A stretch of DNA of 33,785 bases, from positions 5,199,822 through 5,233,606 of the forward strand of contig NZ_JAHTIK010000001.1 in the NCBI RefSeq assembly GCF_025655475.1, in the 5' to 3' direction. The position numbers and the translations under genes were made by a program. The notes under the pieces are model-generated. The model was not told where the DNA came from, searched no databases, and worked only from the letters and a program-made list of their open reading frames with translations. This DNA is from Kitasatospora sp. DSM 101779. GTDB lineage: Bacteria > Actinomycetota > Actinomycetes > Streptomycetales > Streptomycetaceae. Positions 31,166 to 33,785 of this stretch are shown here, one piece after another. Each line of letters begins with the position of its first letter. Position 1 is the first letter of the stretch.

Positions 31166-32596
31166 ATGACGGATCTGGCGCATCCATCCGATCACCCGCA
31201 CCCCTCGCGGGACGCCCACACCCGGGACGCCCACACCCGGGACCCGCACGCCGGGGACCCGCACGCCGGGGACTCGGGCGCAGGGGATCTGCATGCCGCG
31301 AATCCGTGCGGCCCGAATCCGTACACCCGTGCGCCGCAGGACTCCGCCGCGCACCTCCCGGACGCACACCTCCGCGACGCGCGCCCCCAGGACTCCGGCC
31401 CCCACGGCACCCGCCTCCAGGACCACCATGTTCACCATGTCCGCCCCCACGAGCTCCACCAGCCCCACGAGCACCATCGCCACGACGAACTCGACGAGCA
31501 CGAGCACCATCACGACCTGCACCATCACGACCCGCACCATCACGACGCGCACCATCACGACCCGCACGGCCACGGCACGGACCATCACGGCGCGCACCCC
31601 CACCACACCCACGGCCGCGGCGTCCCCGCCCGACTCGGCCACCTGCTCCGCCCGCACTCCCACCACGCCTCCGACAAGGTCGACGAGGCCATGGACACCT
31701 CCGCCGACGGGCTGCGGACCCTGTGGATCTCGCTCCTCGTCCTCGCCCTCGCCGCCGTCCTGCAGGCGGCTGTGGTGCTGCTCTCGGACTCGGTCGCGCT
31801 GCTCGGCGACACCGTGCACAACGTGGCCGACGCGCTCACCGCCGTCCCGCTCGCCATCGCCTTCCTGCTCGGCCGCCGTGCCGCAAACCGCAGCTTCACC
31901 TACGGCTACGGACGGGCGGAGGACCTCGCAGGGGTGGCCGTGGTGGCCACCGTCGCGGCGTCCGCCGTGCTGGCCGCCGCGACCGCCGTCGACCGGCTGC
32001 TCCACCCGCAACAGGTCGGCCACCTCTGGGCGGTGGCGGCTGCTGCGGTGGTGGGCTGCCTGGGCAACGAGTGGGTGGCACGTTACCGCATCCGGACCGG
32101 CCGCCGGATCGGTTCGGCCGCGCTGGTCGCGGACGGAATCCACGCGCGCGCCGACGGGCTCACCTCGCTGGCCGTCCTGCTCGGCGCGGGCGGTTCGGCG
32201 CTGGGCTGGCGGGTCGCCGATCCACTGGTCGGTCTGGTGATCACGGCGGCGATACTGGTGGTCCTGCGCAGCTCGGTGCGGGAGGTCGGCCGCCGGCTGA
32301 TGGACGGCGTCGAGCCCGCGCTGGTGGACGCCGCCGAGCGCGGGCTGCGCGAGGTGGACGGCGTCCGCGGGGTGGGTGCGCTGCGGATGCGCTGGGTCGG
32401 CCACGCGCTGCGCGCGGAGGCCGAGGTGGCCGTCGACGGCTCGCTCACCGTGGCGGAGGGCCACCGGGTCGCGGAGGCCGCCGAGCAGGCGCTGAAGCAG
32501 GCCCTGCCGCGCCTGGTCGCGGCCACTGTCCACATCGACACCGCGGAGCCCCCAGAGCCCGTGGAGCCTGCGGCGGCCCGGGCGGCTCCGGCCTGA
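31166..32596 (+). CDS. Cation diffusion facilitator (CDF, zinc-type) with very His-rich N-terminus
   Basis: The 476-residue protein has a cytosolic N-terminus of about 180 residues with roughly 45 histidines, then six membrane helices and a C-terminal cytoplasmic domain. The transport site has HxxxD in helix II (His218-Asp222, HNVAD) and in helix V (His326-Asp330, HARAD), the zinc-type form; FTYGYGRAED follows helix II as expected. CDF proteins exchange cytosolic divalent metal for protons. The N-terminus contains two sets of 15-base repeats encoding His-Asp units, probably a metal buffer or sensor; CDF proteins usually have only a short His stretch. ATG 31166 is chosen over GTG 31157. A perfect palindrome lies 59 bases upstream. 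Confidence 0.9.
   Translation: MTDLAHPSDHPHPSRDAHTRDAHTRDPHAGDPHAGDSGAGDLHAANPCGPNPYTRAPQDSAAHLPDAHLRDARPQDSGPHGTRLQDHHVHHVRPHELHQPHEHHRHDELDEHEHHHDLHHHDPHHHDAHHHDPHGHGTDHHGAHPHHTHGRGVPARLGHLLRPHSHHASDKVDEAMDTSADGLRTLWISLLVLALAAVLQAAVVLLSDSVALLGDTVHNVADALTAVPLAIAFLLGRRAANRSFTYGYGRAEDLAGVAVVATVAASAVLAAATAVDRLLHPQQVGHLWAVAAAAVVGCLGNEWVARYRIRTGRRIGSAALVADGIHARADGLTSLAVLLGAGGSALGWRVADPLVGLVITAAILVVLRSSVREVGRRLMDGVEPALVDAAERGLREVDGVRGVGALRMRWVGHALRAEAEVAVDGSLTVAEGHRVAEAAEQALKQALPRLVAATVHIDTAEPPEPVEPAAARAAPA
31209..31268 (+). repeat. 15-base tandem repeat in the CDF gene, first block
   Basis: Two copies of GGGACGCCCACACCC (31209-31238) are followed by two copies of GGGACCCGCACGCCG (31239-31268). 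They encode five-residue units with one His and one Asp each. Copy number is likely to vary between strains. Confidence 0.9.
31505..31564 (+). repeat. 15-base tandem repeat in the CDF gene, His-rich block
   Basis: Four copies of CACCATCACGACNNG (31505-31564) encode HHHD plus one variable residue. The first 12 bases are identical in all four copies. Confidence 0.92.
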
Positions 32597-32640
32597 CGGC
32601 GCCAGGGCCGTGCCGGGGCCGCCCCTGATGCGGCGTCAGG
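32592..32640 (+). terminator. Possible terminator after the CDF gene
   Basis: CCTGACG (32592-32598, containing the stop codon) pairs with CGTCAGG (32634-32640), with a further CAGGG/CCCTG pairing inside. The long loop makes it a moderate call. Confidence 0.4.
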
Positions 32641-32751
32641 GTGGCGTCCGGGCGCGGTCCGGGCTCTCACCGATGTCAGCCGGACAGGCCCGGGCAGCAG
32701 GCTGACCGTCATGGAATCCGACACCTTTCGTGGCAGCCTCCGACCCGCAGC

Positions 32752-33642
32752 ATGCGACCCGGCGGACCCCGGTCCGGCGGCACCCCCTCCGGCGTCGTCC
32801 GACCCCGCAGGGGCCGCCGGGCCGGGGTCGCGGCCCTCACCGCTCTCGCCGCCGCCGGCCTCGCCCTGGCCGCCCCCGCGGCGGCGCACGCCACCGACAC
32901 CGTGAACGCTCCTGACACCGTGAACGCTCCTGACACCGCGCACGCTGCCCTACCGGGCATTGCGGCCGTCGGGGCAGCGTCCGCCGGCACGGCGGCCGCC
33001 CCGACCCCGGAGGCCGAACTGGCCGCGCTGGAGGCCGGCTACGCCGACTGCCCGGAGCTCCCGCAGGGCGTCGACCCCGCGCGCTGGCGGTGCGAGGTGC
33101 ACCTGGCCACCCCGAAGCTGCACCTCGGCGCCGCCGACCTCCCGGTGCTGCGGCCGATCATGATGGTGCACGCCGAGGGCCCGCTCGCGGACGGCGCGCC
33201 CGGGCAGGTCTGGGGCGCCTGGCACGGCGGCGGTCCGGTCGCGGTGCCCGGCGGTCTCACCGGCACCCCGGCCGGGGACCGCAGCCCGGTGCTCGGGCTG
33301 TCGCTGGAGGCGGACTACGGAGGCGCCTCGGACTTCTACACCGGCAGCATGCAGATGCGCTTCCGGCTCTCCGGCCCGCTGCTGCCGGCCGGCTGTGAGG
33401 TCGGGCGGAGCACGCCGGTGGGCCTGCACTTCAAGCGGGCGGGTTCCTCGGAGTGGGTCTCCCGGAACCCGCCGCTGATCCACTTCTCGGCGTACGACGA
33501 CACCTTCGCCGCCCCCGCGCCGGAGGGTTGCGGCCCGTTGACCGGGCTGTTGTCCCACCGGCTCGGACTGCCGGCGACGGGCGGCAACCTGCTGTCGTAC
33601 GACGCGAGTTACACCTTCAGGACGTACGACCGGCTGCGCTGA
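32752..33642 (+). CDS. Secreted protein of unknown function
   Basis: The 296-residue protein starts with an Arg-rich n-region and a hydrophobic core (about residues 24-42) ending in AAPAAAHA, a Sec-type signal. A short low-complexity stretch with a six-residue repeat (DTVNAP) follows, then a globular domain of about 210 residues. The domain contains four cysteines, in YADCPELP, RWRCEVHL, PAGCEVG and PEGCGPL, which could form two disulfides, and several beta-type segments such as GLSLEADYGGASDFYTGSMQMRFRL. I do not recognise the fold. ATG 32752 has no good ribosome site but is the only start that gives a sensible signal peptide. Confidence 0.72.
   Translation: MRPGGPRSGGTPSGVVRPRRGRRAGVAALTALAAAGLALAAPAAAHATDTVNAPDTVNAPDTAHAALPGIAAVGAASAGTAAAPTPEAELAALEAGYADCPELPQGVDPARWRCEVHLATPKLHLGAADLPVLRPIMMVHAEGPLADGAPGQVWGAWHGGGPVAVPGGLTGTPAGDRSPVLGLSLEADYGGASDFYTGSMQMRFRLSGPLLPAGCEVGRSTPVGLHFKRAGSSEWVSRNPPLIHFSAYDDTFAAPAPEGCGPLTGLLSHRLGLPATGGNLLSYDASYTFRTYDRLR
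32896..32931 (+). repeat. 18-base tandem duplication in the secreted protein gene
   Basis: GACACCGTGAACGCTCCT occurs twice in a row (32896-32913 and 32914-32931), with a degenerate third copy after it. It encodes DTVNAP twice in the linker between signal peptide and domain. Confidence 0.9.
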
Positions 33643-33785
33643 CGCCGCTGCCGGCGGTGTGCCGGCCGCGTCCGCCCGCCCGTGGTCCGACCGCGACCTG
33701 GACGCCGGACAGCTCGCAGACGGAGGCTCCGGCCGGCGCCGCACCGGCCGGGGCCGCCGTGCCCGCGCTGTTCGCCGCCAGCGCC
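33643..33785. other. Window end, no callable gene
   Basis: The last 143 bases hold only a minus-strand open frame entering from the right edge (SVCELSGVQVAVGP, stop near 33617) that might be the end of a gene. The visible part is too short to judge. Confidence 0.3.

Overview
The window is very GC-rich DNA with strong G/C preference at third codon positions. It carries two SsgA-like sporulation proteins, a family known only from morphologically complex actinomycetes, plus a DUF2510/RDD membrane protein, a TM2-DUF2752 pair and type VII secretion type proteins. This points to Streptomyces, Kitasatospora or a close relative. No rRNA, tRNA, CRISPR array or intact mobile element was seen. Most of it reads as chromosomal core or sub-core DNA with several small, unusual islands.

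Layout. 1-3.9 kb: an MprF/LysX-like membrane aminoacyl-lipid transferase, a class E/F-type sortase, and a second DUF2156-type gene broken by two apparent single-base losses. 3.9-7.5 kb: an SsgA-like protein, a very small ORF coupled to a Doc-type Fic toxin, a DEAD/DEAH helicase and a TM2 protein. 7.5-11.6 kb: a DUF2752 protein, an IclR regulator, a Lon-like (S16) membrane protease without a PDZ domain, an Lrp/AsnC regulator divergent from a gene holding only the N-terminal half of 4-hydroxyphenylpyruvate dioxygenase, and an anchored protein of unknown function. 11.8-17.4 kb: an OmpR-type response regulator and histidine kinase, a secreted CBM2-GH18 chitinase with a phased direct repeat in its promoter region, and a GT87 mannosyltransferase-like membrane protein. 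17.7-22.5 kb: a second SsgA-like protein, two RDD proteins, a small membrane protein and endonuclease V. 22.6-26.4 kb: a compact type VII secretion (ESX) type island with two putative substrates, each with a YxxxD/E motif, a mycosin protease and a small Cys-containing exported peptide, but no Ecc membrane or ATPase component. 26.4-33.7 kb: a HIT hydrolase, two overlapping GNAT acetyltransferases with a heptanucleotide tandem repeat in front, a DinB-like protein, a DUF2332 protein, a degenerate ECF-sigma-like protein, a zinc-type CDF exporter with an extremely His-rich N-terminus behind a perfect 9-5-9 inverted repeat, and a secreted protein of unknown function.

The best candidates for something not yet described are the orphan type VII island, the tiny partner of the Doc toxin with its palindromic promoter region, the His-rich CDF with its operator-like palindrome, the truncated dioxygenase kept beside its regulator, and a strong hairpin inside the 5' coding part of the DUF2752 gene. 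Functions are assigned from recognisable motifs and family knowledge only. No database search was possible.
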